A DNA stretch of 46,225 nt from positions 1 through 46,225 of the forward strand of contig JASHNT010000056.1 in NCBI GenBank assembly GCA_030041495.1, written 5' to 3'. Under the pieces are notes generated by a model that searched no databases, was not told where the DNA came from, and saw only the letters and a list, made by a program, of their open reading frames with translations. The DNA is from Bryobacteraceae bacterium. GTDB taxonomy: Bacteria; Acidobacteriota; Terriglobia; Bryobacterales; Bryobacteraceae. The position numbers and the translations under genes are program-made. Of this stretch, positions 22,148 through 31,445 are shown piece after piece (within the stretch, counting starts at the first letter, position 1; each line of letters opens with the position of its first letter).

Positions 22148-23484
22148 AGCTGGAAGGCGCGAAAGTGGCGGTGGTCGGAATGGCACGGAGTGGAGTGGCT
22201 GGGGTGGAATTATTGATCGAAAAAGGAGCCTCGGTGAGCGCGGTGGATCTGCATCCGGCTCGCAACGAACGTCTGGAGCGGTTGGGCGTCTCTGTTCAGC
22301 CGCAAACGGAGGCTGCGTTCGTCAAAGCTGAGATGATCGTGCTTTCTCCCGGCGTTCCGGCCGACGCGGAGGCGATCGCGCCCGCGCGCCAGCGGGGCGT
22401 GCTCGTGATTGGCGATCTAGAGCTCGCCAGTTGGTTTCTCCAGGGCGAGACCATCGGCATCACCGGCTCCAACGGCAAGACCACGACCACCGCGCTCACG
22501 GGCCACATCCTTCAAGCGAGTGGAATCGCGGCGCAGGTGGGGGGCAACATCGGCACCCCGCCGGCCTCGATGGTGGCGAGCTCAAAAGCGGGGCAGTGGA
22601 ACGTGCTGGAGCTTTCCAGCTTTCAACTGGAGACCATCGACAGTTTCCGAGCCCACATTGGCGCGGCGCTGAACGTCACGCCGGATCATCTGGACCGGCA
22701 TTATACGCTGGAGCGCTACGCGGCAGCCAAGGGGCGCTTGTTCGAAAACCAGCGCGCCGGGGATTTCGCCGTGCTCAACTTCGACGATCCGCTCACGCGC
22801 GGATACGCTGAGGGCGCTGCCGCTACGCCGTACTATTTCAGCTCAACGCAAGAGGTCGCACGCGGAGCTTTTCTGCGGGGCGGCACGATCGTGCTGGAGA
22901 ACCAATCTCTGATGGAAGCGCGCGAGGTCCCTTTGCGCGGCGTTCACAATCTCGAAAACGCGATGGCCGCGGCGATCGTCGCGCGCCTCGCGGGCGCGAC
23001 CCACGAGCAGATTCGCGGGGCCGTGAAGGCGTTTCCGGGGGTCGAACACCGGCTGGAATTCGTGCGCAAGCTGGACGGCGTGGAGTGGTACAACGATTCG
23101 AAGGCTACCAACGTGGACGCGACACTCAAAGCCATTGCTGCGTTTTCCGGTGGACTCTGGGTGATTCTGGGCGGCAAGGACAAAGATTCGGACTACACTC
23201 CGCTGGCCGCTCCTCTGTGCGAGAAGGCCCATGCCGCGCTGTTGATCGGCGCTGCGGCGGGAAAAATCGAAAAGGTGCTCGAAGGCACGGTTCCGGTGCT
23301 CGCTTGCGGGACGCTTGAAGCGGCCATTCAGGAAGCGTTCGCCCGCGCGCATTCCGGCGACACGGTGCTGCTAGCGCCGGCCTGCGCCAGCTTCGATCAG
23401 TTCGATAACTTCGAGCATCGCGGGCGGGAGTTCAAGCGGCTGGTGAACGCACTGGGCGGGGCGGAGATAGGAGGAGCCCGCTAA
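22144..23484 (+). CDS. murD: UDP-MurNAc-Ala D-glutamate ligase MurD
   Basis: 446 residues. The start ATG (22144) overlaps the mraY stop. The same frame happens to be open far upstream through murF and mraY, but that is not coding. N-terminal Rossmann domain VAVVGMARSGVAG; P-loop GSNGKTTT at 108-115; NVTPDHLDRH; HRLEFV and WYNDSKATN in the C-terminal ligase domain; SPACASFDQF near the end. Adds D-Glu to UDP-MurNAc-L-Ala. The stop overlaps the ftsW start (TAATG). Confidence 0.96.
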   Translation: MKLEGAKVAVVGMARSGVAGVELLIEKGASVSAVDLHPARNERLERLGVSVQPQTEAAFVKAEMIVLSPGVPADAEAIAPARQRGVLVIGDLELASWFLQGETIGITGSNGKTTTTALTGHILQASGIAAQVGGNIGTPPASMVASSKAGQWNVLELSSFQLETIDSFRAHIGAALNVTPDHLDRHYTLERYAAAKGRLFENQRAGDFAVLNFDDPLTRGYAEGAAATPYYFSSTQEVARGAFLRGGTIVLENQSLMEAREVPLRGVHNLENAMAAAIVARLAGATHEQIRGAVKAFPGVEHRLEFVRKLDGVEWYNDSKATNVDATLKAIAAFSGGLWVILGGKDKDSDYTPLAAPLCEKAHAALLIGAAAGKIEKVLEGTVPVLACGTLEAAIQEAFARAHSGDTVLLAPACASFDQFDNFEHRGREFKRLVNALGGAEIGGAR

Positions 23485-24626
23485 TGGCCAGGCTCAAGAC
23501 CGACTGGATTCTGTTCCTGACCATTCTGGCGATGACCGGCTTCGGCATCGTGATGGTGTACAGTGCGTCGAGCGCCGCGGCGCGGCCCTTCTATCACGTG
23601 GAGCCGTACTTCTTCGTGCTGCACCAGATCGTCTTCGCCGTGATCTCGTTTTTCGTGCTGATGTATTTCAAACGGCTGGATTACCGGCTGATGAACACGT
23701 CCACGTGGGCGTTTTCGCCGCTGGGCATCGTGCTGGCCTCGCTAATCCTGGTGTATTTCGTGGACACCAAAACGCATCGCTGGTTCCGTATTCCGGGCGT
23801 TGGATCGCTGCAGCCTTCCGAGTTCGCCAAGCCCGCGCTGGTGCTGTTCCTGGCGTACTTCATTTCGCGCCGCGCGCAATCCATCAATTCCCGCAAGACC
23901 ATCCAGCAGGCGTTCGTGGCCGTAGCGATGCTGGCGATGCTGGTGGTGGTGGCGGACCTGGGAACGGCGATGGTGCCGGTGTTAACCGCGGTGATCGTGC
24001 TGTGGGTGGCCGGCCTGGAGTGGAAGTACATGCTGCGCGTCGGCCTGCTGGGACTGATGCTGGTGGTAATCGCCATCGTGTGGCAGGGTTACCGGCTGGG
24101 CCGCGTGATCGCCTATCTCGACCCCGACTATTCCAAGATCGAGCTGATCGACACGCATCATTGGATCCGCAACTACGTCACGCGGTCGACTTCGATCCGC
24201 GACGCCAGTTATCAGCCGCGCCAGTCCAAGATCGCGGTGGGTACCGGCGGGATTTTCGGAGTCGGCCTGATGCAGAGCCGGCAGAAAATGATGTTTCTGC
24301 CGGAGGCTCACACCGACTTCATCTACGCCACGGTGGGCGAGGAACTGGGCCTGTGGGGCTGCTCCGCCGTGCTGATTGGTTTCATCGCGATCCTGTGGCG
24401 CGGCGCGCGCCTGTTCCTGCTGGCTCGCGACGATTTCGGAAAATATCTGGCGCTGGGCGTAACGGTGTCGATCCTGCTGCAGGCCCTGATGAACATCACC
24501 GTGGTGCTGGACATGGCGCCAACCAAGGGATTCCCCCTGCCGATGATCAGCTTCGGCGGAAGCTCTCTGCTGAGTACGCTCGGCTCTCTGGGAATGTTGT
24601 TGAGCGTGAGTGAACATGAAGGCTGA
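23484..24626 (+). CDS. ftsW: SEDS peptidoglycan polymerase FtsW
   Basis: 380 residues, about ten membrane segments. Septal glycosyltransferase that works with FtsI. SEDS signatures: GIVMVYSASS near the N-terminus, the PSEFAKPALVLFLAY segment, VVADLGTAMV, the FGVGLMQSRQKMMFLPEAHTD loop region (RQKMMFLPEAHTD carries conserved residues), and PTKGFPLPMISFGGSSLL at the end. The start overlaps the murD stop. Confidence 0.96.
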   Translation: MARLKTDWILFLTILAMTGFGIVMVYSASSAAARPFYHVEPYFFVLHQIVFAVISFFVLMYFKRLDYRLMNTSTWAFSPLGIVLASLILVYFVDTKTHRWFRIPGVGSLQPSEFAKPALVLFLAYFISRRAQSINSRKTIQQAFVAVAMLAMLVVVADLGTAMVPVLTAVIVLWVAGLEWKYMLRVGLLGLMLVVIAIVWQGYRLGRVIAYLDPDYSKIELIDTHHWIRNYVTRSTSIRDASYQPRQSKIAVGTGGIFGVGLMQSRQKMMFLPEAHTDFIYATVGEELGLWGCSAVLIGFIAILWRGARLFLLARDDFGKYLALGVTVSILLQALMNITVVLDMAPTKGFPLPMISFGGSSLLSTLGSLGMLLSVSEHEG

Positions 24627-24675
24627 GTGTAAGCGAACGTGAAGGACTTGTTTTGTTTCGGGATGAGGGGCGGCG

Positions 24676-25788
24676 GTGACGACATTCGTGATGGCCGGCG
24701 GAGGCAGCGGCGGGCACGTGATTCCCGCCCTCGCGGTGGCGCGCGAACTGCGCTCACGCGGGCATGCAGCGCACTTCATCGGCACGCGCCGCGGCATCGA
24801 GGCCCGCTTGGTGCCGGCTGCCGGATTTCCCATCGACTGGATCGAGATCGGCGGATTGAAACGGGTGGGGTTGCGCAAGACCGTGTCTTCGCTGGCAGCG
24901 TTGCCGGGAAGCGTGGTGCAGGCCGCGCGGCTGCTGCATCGTGCCGCGCCGGCGGCGGTCTTTTCGACCGGAGGGTACGTGGCCGGGCCGGTGCTGCTGG
25001 CCGCCCTGTGGTTGCGAATCCCGGTGGTGGTGCTGGAACCCAACGCCGTTCCGGGATTCACGCATCGCAAGCTGGCTCGCTTTGTTTCGCGGGCGCTGGT
25101 GAGTTTTCCGGAAACCGCCGGCTGGTTTCCGCCGGGCAAGGCGGAGCTGACCGGCCTACCGGTGCGCGAGGAGTTTTTCTCGCTGCCAGCGCCGTCGTTC
25201 GAGGAACCGCTGATTGTGCTGATCACCGGCGGCAGCCAGGGCTCGCGGACGCTGAATCGCGCGGTGGAGCAGAGCTGGCCACTGTGGCGCAAGGGCTCGG
25301 TGCGGTTGATTCATCAAACCGGCTGGCTGGGCGGAACGGTTGCGTTCGAGGAAAAGCTGGCTCGTTTTCGCGCCTCTGGAGTTCCGGGCGAGATGCACGC
25401 TTTTTTGGACGACATGCCGGCTGCGTTCGCGCAAGCGGGGTTGATCGTCAGCCGGGCGGGGATGGGAGCGGTGAGCGAGATCGCGGCTTCGGGCCGGCCG
25501 TCGATTCTGGTGCCTTTGCCCACCGCCGCCGATCAGCATCAGTTGCGCAACGCCGAGGCTTTCGTAAAGGCAGGAGCCGCGTTGCTGGTGAAGGACCCGG
25601 AGCTGAGCGGCGCGCGGCTGGTAGGCGAGGTGATCAAGTTGCTGGACACCGGCGGCAAGCTGGCGGCTATGGGAAAAGCGGCGCGGGCGTTCGCGCGGCC
25701 GGGAGCGGCCAAGCGCGCGGCAGAAATTTTGGAATCCTTCGCGTCGACGTCTTCACCCTCGGGGTCCTTAGCGCCGGGGCGGGATTGA
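24676..25788 (+). CDS. murG: Lipid II synthase MurG (GlcNAc transferase)
   Basis: 370 residues, GT28/GT-B fold. Adds GlcNAc to lipid I at the inner membrane face. The glycine-rich GGGSGGHV is at 8-15, then STGGYVAGPVLLAA, LEPNAVPGFTHRKLA, GGSQGSRTLN, and the UDP-GlcNAc-binding SRAGMGAVSEIAASGRPSIL with PTAADQHQLRNA. The GTG start (24676) follows GAGGGG; ATG at 24691 is an alternative but would shorten strand 1. A 49-base gap separates it from ftsW. Confidence 0.96.
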   Translation: MTTFVMAGGGSGGHVIPALAVARELRSRGHAAHFIGTRRGIEARLVPAAGFPIDWIEIGGLKRVGLRKTVSSLAALPGSVVQAARLLHRAAPAAVFSTGGYVAGPVLLAALWLRIPVVVLEPNAVPGFTHRKLARFVSRALVSFPETAGWFPPGKAELTGLPVREEFFSLPAPSFEEPLIVLITGGSQGSRTLNRAVEQSWPLWRKGSVRLIHQTGWLGGTVAFEEKLARFRASGVPGEMHAFLDDMPAAFAQAGLIVSRAGMGAVSEIAASGRPSILVPLPTAADQHQLRNAEAFVKAGAALLVKDPELSGARLVGEVIKLLDTGGKLAAMGKAARAFARPGAAKRAAEILESFASTSSPSGSLAPGRD

Positions 25789-25815
25789 CAGGGGCCTCGA
25801 AAGCCGAAACAATAC

Positions 25816-27204
25816 GTGAATAAAATGTTTTTCAAGCCCCAACCCGTGCACTTCGTCGGAATCGGCGGCATCGGCATGAGCGGACTCGCCGAGATCCTGC
25901 TGGGGATGGGCTATCAAGTGAGCGGGTCCGACCAGCGGGCCTCGGCGGTCACCGGGGGACTGGAGCGGCGCGGCGCGGTGGTTCATCTAGGCCACGACGC
26001 GGCGAACGTCGGCGACGCCAAGGCCGTGGTGGTGAGCTCGGCCGTGCCTCCGAACAATCCGGAGATCGTCGAAGCGCGCCGCCTGGGCCTGCCGGTGATC
26101 CCGCGCGGCGAGCTGCTGGCTGAGCTGATGCGCCTGAAGTTCGGCATCGCGGTCGCGGGCAGCCACGGCAAAACCACGACCACGTCGATGATCGCGGCGA
26201 TCATGACGCACGCCGGCCTCGATCCCACGGTGGTGGTCGGCGGCAAGGTCGGCATGATGGGCGGCGCCAACGCGCGCCTCGGCAAGAGCGACTACCTGGT
26301 GGTGGAAAGCGACGAAAGCGACGGATCGTTCCTGAAGCTCGCGCCGATTCTGGCCGTGGTCACCAACATCGATCGTGAGCACCTGGATCACTACGCGGGC
26401 ATCGAGCAGATTCGCGATGCGTTCGCGGCCTTCATCGGCAAGCTGCCGTTTTATGGCGCGGCCGTGCTGTGCCTGGACGACGAAAACATCCAGCGGCTTC
26501 TGCCCACGCTGAATCGCCGCATGGTCACCTATGGAACCGCGGTGCAGGCTGACCTGCGCGTGATGCATTCGGCCGCCAGCCACATGGCCAGCCAGTTCCA
26601 GCTCACCTACCGCGGCGAGAACCTGGGCTGCTTCAAGCTGCGCGTGCCGGGAGCGCACAACGCGTTGAACGCCGCCGCGGCCACGGCTATCGGTCTAGAG
26701 CTGGAAATCCCGATCGACCAGATTCGCGAGGCGCTGGAAAACTTCACCGGCGTCGACCGCCGCTTCGAAATGCGCGGAATGGAAGCCGGGGTGACCGTGA
26801 TCGACGATTACGGCCATCACCCCACCGAAATCCGCGCCACGCTGGCCGCCGCGCGCGCCTGCCGCCTGCGCCGCGTCCACGTCCTGTTCCAGCCGCACCG
26901 CTATAGCCGCACGCAGGCGCTGCTGGACGATTTCGCGCGCGCCTTTCACGACGCCGACAGCGTGTTCGTGCTGGACATTTACGGCGCTTCGGAAAAACCG
27001 ATTGAAGGCTTGAGCTCCCGCCAATTAGTGGAGCGCATTCAGGCCTACGGCCATCACGACGCGCACTACTCGGGCTCGATGGAAACCGGCATCACGCAGG
27101 TGATCGAGCACGCGCAGGAGGGTGACGCCATTATCACCTTGGGCGCCGGCAGCATCTCGCAAGCTGGCCCCGCGATTTTGGAAGGATTGAGGAGCCGCGC
27201 CTGA
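25816..27204 (+). CDS. murC: UDP-MurNAc L-alanine ligase MurC
   Basis: 462 residues. First Mur ligase: attaches L-Ala to UDP-MurNAc. N-terminal VHFVGIGGIGMSGLA (11-25), P-loop GSHGKTTT at 115-122, NIDREHLDHY, VDRRFEMRG, VIDDYGHHPTEI and FQPHRYSRTQAL in the C-terminal domain. The GTG start at 25816 is followed by ATG three codons on, which is equally possible. It overlaps ftsQ by one base. In many bacteria murB follows; here murB is absent and ftsQ comes directly. Confidence 0.96.
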   Translation: MNKMFFKPQPVHFVGIGGIGMSGLAEILLGMGYQVSGSDQRASAVTGGLERRGAVVHLGHDAANVGDAKAVVVSSAVPPNNPEIVEARRLGLPVIPRGELLAELMRLKFGIAVAGSHGKTTTTSMIAAIMTHAGLDPTVVVGGKVGMMGGANARLGKSDYLVVESDESDGSFLKLAPILAVVTNIDREHLDHYAGIEQIRDAFAAFIGKLPFYGAAVLCLDDENIQRLLPTLNRRMVTYGTAVQADLRVMHSAASHMASQFQLTYRGENLGCFKLRVPGAHNALNAAAATAIGLELEIPIDQIREALENFTGVDRRFEMRGMEAGVTVIDDYGHHPTEIRATLAAARACRLRRVHVLFQPHRYSRTQALLDDFARAFHDADSVFVLDIYGASEKPIEGLSSRQLVERIQAYGHHDAHYSGSMETGITQVIEHAQEGDAIITLGAGSISQAGPAILEGLRSRA

Positions 27205-27968
27205 TGCCGCGCCCGTTTCCCATTCCGCGCTGGATTGCCGTCACGGCGGTGCTTGCGGTGGCGCTGACGCTCGCGCTGTACACGTATCTTCGCGTGGAGC
27301 AATTCCTGATCCGGGACCCACGCTTCACTTTCAGTGACCCCACGGGTGACTCCCTGGAAGTCTCCGGTGCGACACACGTTCAGACGCGAACTGTCGAAGC
27401 CGTGTTCTCTGACGATTTCGGCCGCAGCGCGTATTTGATCCCGCTGGAGGATCGGCGCGCGGCCCTGCGCACCGTCGCCTGGGTCAAGGATGCCAGCGTC
27501 GCGCGCTTCTGGCCGAATCATGTGGTGGTCAGCGTCACGGAGCGCAAGCCGGTTGCCTCTCTTCCCGCCGCGACCGGCCGGCCCTGGCTGATCGATGCGG
27601 AGGGGGTGCTTCTGCCGCCGGTGGAGGACCGCTTCGCCTTGCCGGTATTAATCGGCGTGCGTCCGTCCGATCCGCTGGAACTGCGGCGGCAGCGTGTGGG
27701 CCGCTTGCTGGGGGTGATGAAGGATCTCGGCCCAGCCGGGCGCTCGGCGTCCGCCGTGGATGTCTCCGATCCGGACGACCTGAAATTGAGCGAACCCCTT
27801 GATGGGCGTACCGTGACTTTACTATTGGGCGATCGCGATTTCGCGCTGCGGCACGACAACTTCGTCCGCTATTATTCGGAGATCCGCCGGAAGATGCCGG
27901 ATGCCGCGGTGCTGGACCTTCGCGTGGAGGATCGCATCACTGTGGTGCCGCAGAGGGAGGATCAGTAG
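27204..27968 (+). CDS. ftsQ: Cell-division protein FtsQ/DivIB
   Basis: 254 residues. Short cytoplasmic N-terminus, one membrane segment (about 9-27, WIAVTAVLAVALTLALYTYL), POTRA domain (about 33-105), then the FtsQ beta domain with VAWVKDASVARFWPNHVVVS followed by VTERKPVA, and the segment WLIDAEGVLLPP. Part of the FtsQLB complex. Start at TGATG with murC; the stop overlaps the ftsA GTG (TAGTG). Confidence 0.92.
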   Translation: MPRPFPIPRWIAVTAVLAVALTLALYTYLRVEQFLIRDPRFTFSDPTGDSLEVSGATHVQTRTVEAVFSDDFGRSAYLIPLEDRRAALRTVAWVKDASVARFWPNHVVVSVTERKPVASLPAATGRPWLIDAEGVLLPPVEDRFALPVLIGVRPSDPLELRRQRVGRLLGVMKDLGPAGRSASAVDVSDPDDLKLSEPLDGRTVTLLLGDRDFALRHDNFVRYYSEIRRKMPDAAVLDLRVEDRITVVPQREDQ

Positions 27969-29167
27969 TGCACGCGCGCACGCAAATCGCCGCGGGGTTG
28001 GACGCGGGAAGTTCGCGAACGCGCTCGGTGCTGTACGCCTTGGAAGGCGACCGCGTGCGTTACCTCTCGCACGGCCTGGCGACCTCTGCTGGCTGGCACA
28101 AAGGCCGCGTGGTGGATCAAGTCGCGGTAGCGGAATCGATGCGCGCGGCGATGACCGACGCCGAGCGCGGCGCCGGGGTTTCACCCGAATCGGTGACGCT
28201 CGGCATCGGCGGCATACACATCCACGGGGCGCAGAGCCGCGGCATGTACGAGTTCGGCCGCCCGCGCGAAATCACCGCCGCCGATCTCAGTTATGCGGCG
28301 GAACTCGCCTGCGACGTGCTGCTGGAGCGCGACCGCATGCTGCTCCAGGTCCTGCCGCAGGATTTCACGCTCGACGGCCGCTCCGGTTATCGCAAGCCGC
28401 ACAAGGGCGTTTGCTCGCGGCTGGAGGCCAACGTTCACATCGTCACCGCGTCGGTTCAGGAGCACCAGGCTCTGGTCGCGGCGGCGCACTTGGCCCATCT
28501 GCCGGTGGAAGAAACCGTGTTCGAGCCGCTGGCCGGCGCTTACGCCTGCCTGCTTCCGGAAGACCGCTCGCGCGGCGTCGCCGTGGTCGATATCGGAATG
28601 CAGTCCACCGGGCTGGTGATCTACGATGGCGACGCGGTGCAACTGGCGTCCGCCGTCCCTGTGGGCGGCGACCACTTCACGCGCGATATCGCCTCGGTTT
28701 TCAAGGTCACGTATGAAGACGCCGAGTGCCTGAAGCAGCAATACGGCTGCGCGCTGCTGGGCCTGACCGCGGATTCGAGCCTGATCGAAGTGCCCTCCGC
28801 GGAGGGCCGCCCGGCGCGTGAGAAACGGCGCGGCGAGCTGATCGAGGTGCTGGAGGCTCGCGCGGAAGAGCTCTTCCAGTTGGTGCTGGCCGAACTCCAG
28901 CGCGCCGGAATGGAGCACCAGTTGTTCGAAGGCGTGGTGCTCAGCGGCGGAGGCTCGCTTATGCCCGGCATGTGCGACATGGCCGAGCGGGTTTTGAATT
29001 GCCAGGCGGGCAATGGCCTGGCCAAGGGAATCGGCAACTGGCCGGAGGAGCTCCAGAGCTCGCAGTGGACCACCGCCGCGGGCCTGGCCATGTTTTCCGC
29101 GCGCTTGAAGCTGCACCGGGCGCCGGCACGGCGCGCCGGCGGCTTGCTGGGCCTCGTTTTACGATGA
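27968..29167 (+). CDS. ftsA: Cell-division protein FtsA
   Basis: 399 residues. Actin-like ATPase that tethers FtsZ to the membrane. Phosphate-1 loop AGLDAGSSRTRSVL; the 1C subdomain is present; phosphate-2 VAVVDIGMQSTGLVIY; adenosine motif VVLSGGGSLMPGM. The C-terminus ends RRAGGLLGLVLR, a short amphipathic helix of the kind used as membrane target. The GTG start at 27968 overlaps the ftsQ stop. A 110-base gap follows before ftsZ. Confidence 0.95.
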   Translation: MHARTQIAAGLDAGSSRTRSVLYALEGDRVRYLSHGLATSAGWHKGRVVDQVAVAESMRAAMTDAERGAGVSPESVTLGIGGIHIHGAQSRGMYEFGRPREITAADLSYAAELACDVLLERDRMLLQVLPQDFTLDGRSGYRKPHKGVCSRLEANVHIVTASVQEHQALVAAAHLAHLPVEETVFEPLAGAYACLLPEDRSRGVAVVDIGMQSTGLVIYDGDAVQLASAVPVGGDHFTRDIASVFKVTYEDAECLKQQYGCALLGLTADSSLIEVPSAEGRPAREKRRGELIEVLEARAEELFQLVLAELQRAGMEHQLFEGVVLSGGGSLMPGMCDMAERVLNCQAGNGLAKGIGNWPEELQSSQWTTAAGLAMFSARLKLHRAPARRAGGLLGLVLR

Positions 29168-29277
29168 GTTTCGTTTTGCGATGACTCTGGTTGGGTCGAG
29201 TTTGGTTCGGCGAGTTTGGCTGGAATGACAAGTTCGATTTCGAGATCGGCGGCATTTTTGTGGGAGGTTATAGGACC

Positions 29278-30567
29278 ATGGCACTCGGTGCATTGAAATT
29301 CGCGATTCAGGAAGAGGCGGCTCCCGCTACCCGGATCCGCGTCTTCGGCGTGGGCGGAGGCGGCTCCAATGCCGTCGCGCGCATGCTCGACCAGGGGCTG
29401 GCGGGGGTCGAGTTCTGTGTGTTGAACACGGACATTCAGGCGCTGGCGGCGTCGCCGGTTCCCAATCAACTGGCCATTGGCTCGAAGATCACGCACGGGC
29501 TGGGCGCGGGCTCCGACCCCTCGGTCGGACGCCAGGCGGCGCTCGAAGATACCGAGCGCATCATCGACCTGCTGGAAGGCGCGGACATGGTCTTCGTCAC
29601 CGCCGGACTCGGCGGCGGCACGGGCACGGGAGCAGCGCCGGTGGTCGCTTCGCTGGCAAAGGAACTCGGCGCGCTGACCGTCGCGGTGGTGACCAAGCCC
29701 TTCGCCTTCGAAGGTCCCAAGCGCCGCAGGCAAGCTGAGGAGGGTTTGTCGGAATTGGCCAGCGTGGTCGACACCGTCATCACCATTCCCAACGATCAGC
29801 TTCTGAACCTGGTCCCCAAAGGCACCAGCTTTTTTGAAAGCTTCAAAGTCGCCGACGACGTACTGCGCCAGGCGGTGCAGGGCATCAGCGACATCATCAC
29901 CACGCCGGGCCTGATCAATCGCGATTTCTCGGACATTCGCAGCATCATGTTGGGCATGGGCTACGCCATGATGGGCACGGCCACGGCGGCTGGCGAAAAC
30001 GCGGCCGTGATCGCGGCGCAGAAGGCCATCAGTTGCCCGCTGCTGGACGCCGGCGGCGTGCGCGGAGCGCGCGGCATTCTCATCAACATCACCGGTTCCA
30101 GCGCGCTGGGTCTGCATGAGGTCAATGAAGCCTGCACGTTGATCCGCTCCGCCGCGGAAAACGACGATGTGCAGATCAACTTCGGCGTGGTGCTGAACGA
30201 AGCGGCCGGCGACGAGGTCAAGATCACGGTGATTGCCACGGGTTTCGAGCGCGAGAGCCTGCCTGCCATCCAGCGCCGCGCTGCCGCGGAGGCAGTGGCC
30301 TCTCGCCCTGGTCTACAGAGCGATGAGTTCGAGCCTGCAGCCGAAACCCAGCGTGAGCCAATTGCCGCCGCCGCGGCGGCCTCGGCTGTTACTCCGGCGC
30401 CAGTGCCCGCAACTCCTGCCGCTCCCGCTTCCGTGCCCGTGCAAGAATCGGCTCCAGTGCAGGAGTCAGTTGCCGCTCCCGCGCAAGCGCCGCTGGTCAA
30501 TGGCCACGAGCCTCTCTTCGATGAGCTCGACGTGCCGGCGATTCTGCGCCGGCGGATGCTGCACTAG
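29278..30567 (+). CDS. ftsZ: Cell-division GTPase FtsZ
   Basis: 429 residues; tubulin-like Z-ring protein. ATG at 29278 gives the usual N-terminus (the frame is open 29 codons further upstream without support). Signatures: FGVGGGGSNAVARM (23-36), LNTDIQAL, tubulin motif GGGTGTG at 112-118, NLVPKGTSFFESF, DFSDIRSIM. Residues about 320-410 are an Ala/Pro-rich linker with repeated PVQES, and the C-terminal peptide DVPAILRRRMLH is the FtsA/membrane-partner binding tail. GGGAGG lies about 10 bases upstream of the start. Last dcw gene. Confidence 0.97.
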   Translation: MALGALKFAIQEEAAPATRIRVFGVGGGGSNAVARMLDQGLAGVEFCVLNTDIQALAASPVPNQLAIGSKITHGLGAGSDPSVGRQAALEDTERIIDLLEGADMVFVTAGLGGGTGTGAAPVVASLAKELGALTVAVVTKPFAFEGPKRRRQAEEGLSELASVVDTVITIPNDQLLNLVPKGTSFFESFKVADDVLRQAVQGISDIITTPGLINRDFSDIRSIMLGMGYAMMGTATAAGENAAVIAAQKAISCPLLDAGGVRGARGILINITGSSALGLHEVNEACTLIRSAAENDDVQINFGVVLNEAAGDEVKITVIATGFERESLPAIQRRAAAEAVASRPGLQSDEFEPAAETQREPIAAAAAASAVTPAPVPATPAAPASVPVQESAPVQESVAAPAQAPLVNGHEPLFDELDVPAILRRRMLH

Positions 30568-30577
30568 GATCAGCGGT

Positions 30578-31399
30578 TTAATTCGCCGATGGACGTTCCA
30601 CCTGATCGATCACTAGGACGTCCGTCGGAACTTTTTCGGGGTTGAGCTTCAGCCCGAGCTGGTCCTGCACTGCCGTGTAGATTGACGGACAGCTCCAGGT
30701 TTCCGGCTTCAGGCCGAGCCTTTGTTGGCTCTGCGCGAAGCTGGCGGGGCAAGAACCGTCTGAAGGCGCGTCGGGCGCTGCTCCGGTGTCGGGAGTCCAG
30801 GTGAGACGGAAATCGAAAGGCTCCGTGAAGCCGGTTTTGTCGATGACGGGCCGATCCGTGCTGCGCGTGAGAACTTGAAGAAGGGTGTCCATGGACACGG
30901 CCTGGCCCTGAATCCAGCCCCGATCCGGAAAAGTGATCGCGCCGCGCAGGCGGGGATTGCCGCCATCCTCCGGCCGCTGGAGCTTGATGCCGCCTTTGGC
31001 TGGGACCAGCGCGTAGACCGGAAGGTCGCGCGTCTCCTGATGCACCTTCAATCGGAACCGGTCCGCGAGGAGAGCCTTGACCATCTCGCGCACTTGCGCT
31101 TCGCTTGCGTTTGGATCGCCGCGGGCTTCGATGTTGTAGCGCGCCTTTTCGCCGTCGGCGATCAGCGCCATCCAGTGGGCATCGCCGACGATCTGATACA
31201 CGTCCCGGAGCTGGTAGATCATTAGGATCAGATAATTGAGAGGCATGTTGGTGGCGCGAAACACGCCGCCGGGCAGGAACTGGATGCGGCCGGGCTCTCC
31301 TGGGTTTGCGGGTTTCACCGAGGCGACTTCAAAAGCCGGAGCTTGGGCGAGCAGGGCGGTTGCGGTCGCGATCCCAGCCGCCAGGAACGCCCATCTCAT
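30578..31399 (-). CDS. TIGR03435/DUF3738 soil-associated secreted protein
   Basis: 273 residues with a Sec signal (MRWAFLAAGIATATALLAQA). The family is recognised from FEVASVKPANPGEPGRIQF, MPLNYLILMIYQLRD, VREMVKALLADRFRLKVHQE, PVYALVPAKGGIKLQ, VIDKTGFTEPFDF and the terminal PTDVLVIDQVERPSAN. The family is greatly expanded in Acidobacteria, often beside BlaR-type peptidases, and its function is unknown. It converges on ftsZ with a 10-base gap and is divergent from the lactonase-like hydrolase gene. Confidence 0.92.
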   Translation of the reverse strand: MRWAFLAAGIATATALLAQAPAFEVASVKPANPGEPGRIQFLPGGVFRATNMPLNYLILMIYQLRDVYQIVGDAHWMALIADGEKARYNIEARGDPNASEAQVREMVKALLADRFRLKVHQETRDLPVYALVPAKGGIKLQRPEDGGNPRLRGAITFPDRGWIQGQAVSMDTLLQVLTRSTDRPVIDKTGFTEPFDFRLTWTPDTGAAPDAPSDGSCPASFAQSQQRLGLKPETWSCPSIYTAVQDQLGLKLNPEKVPTDVLVIDQVERPSAN

Positions 31400-31445
31400 G
31401 CCTCAAGAGACGGATGACGCCGGTATTTCGTTGGAATCCTATAGA

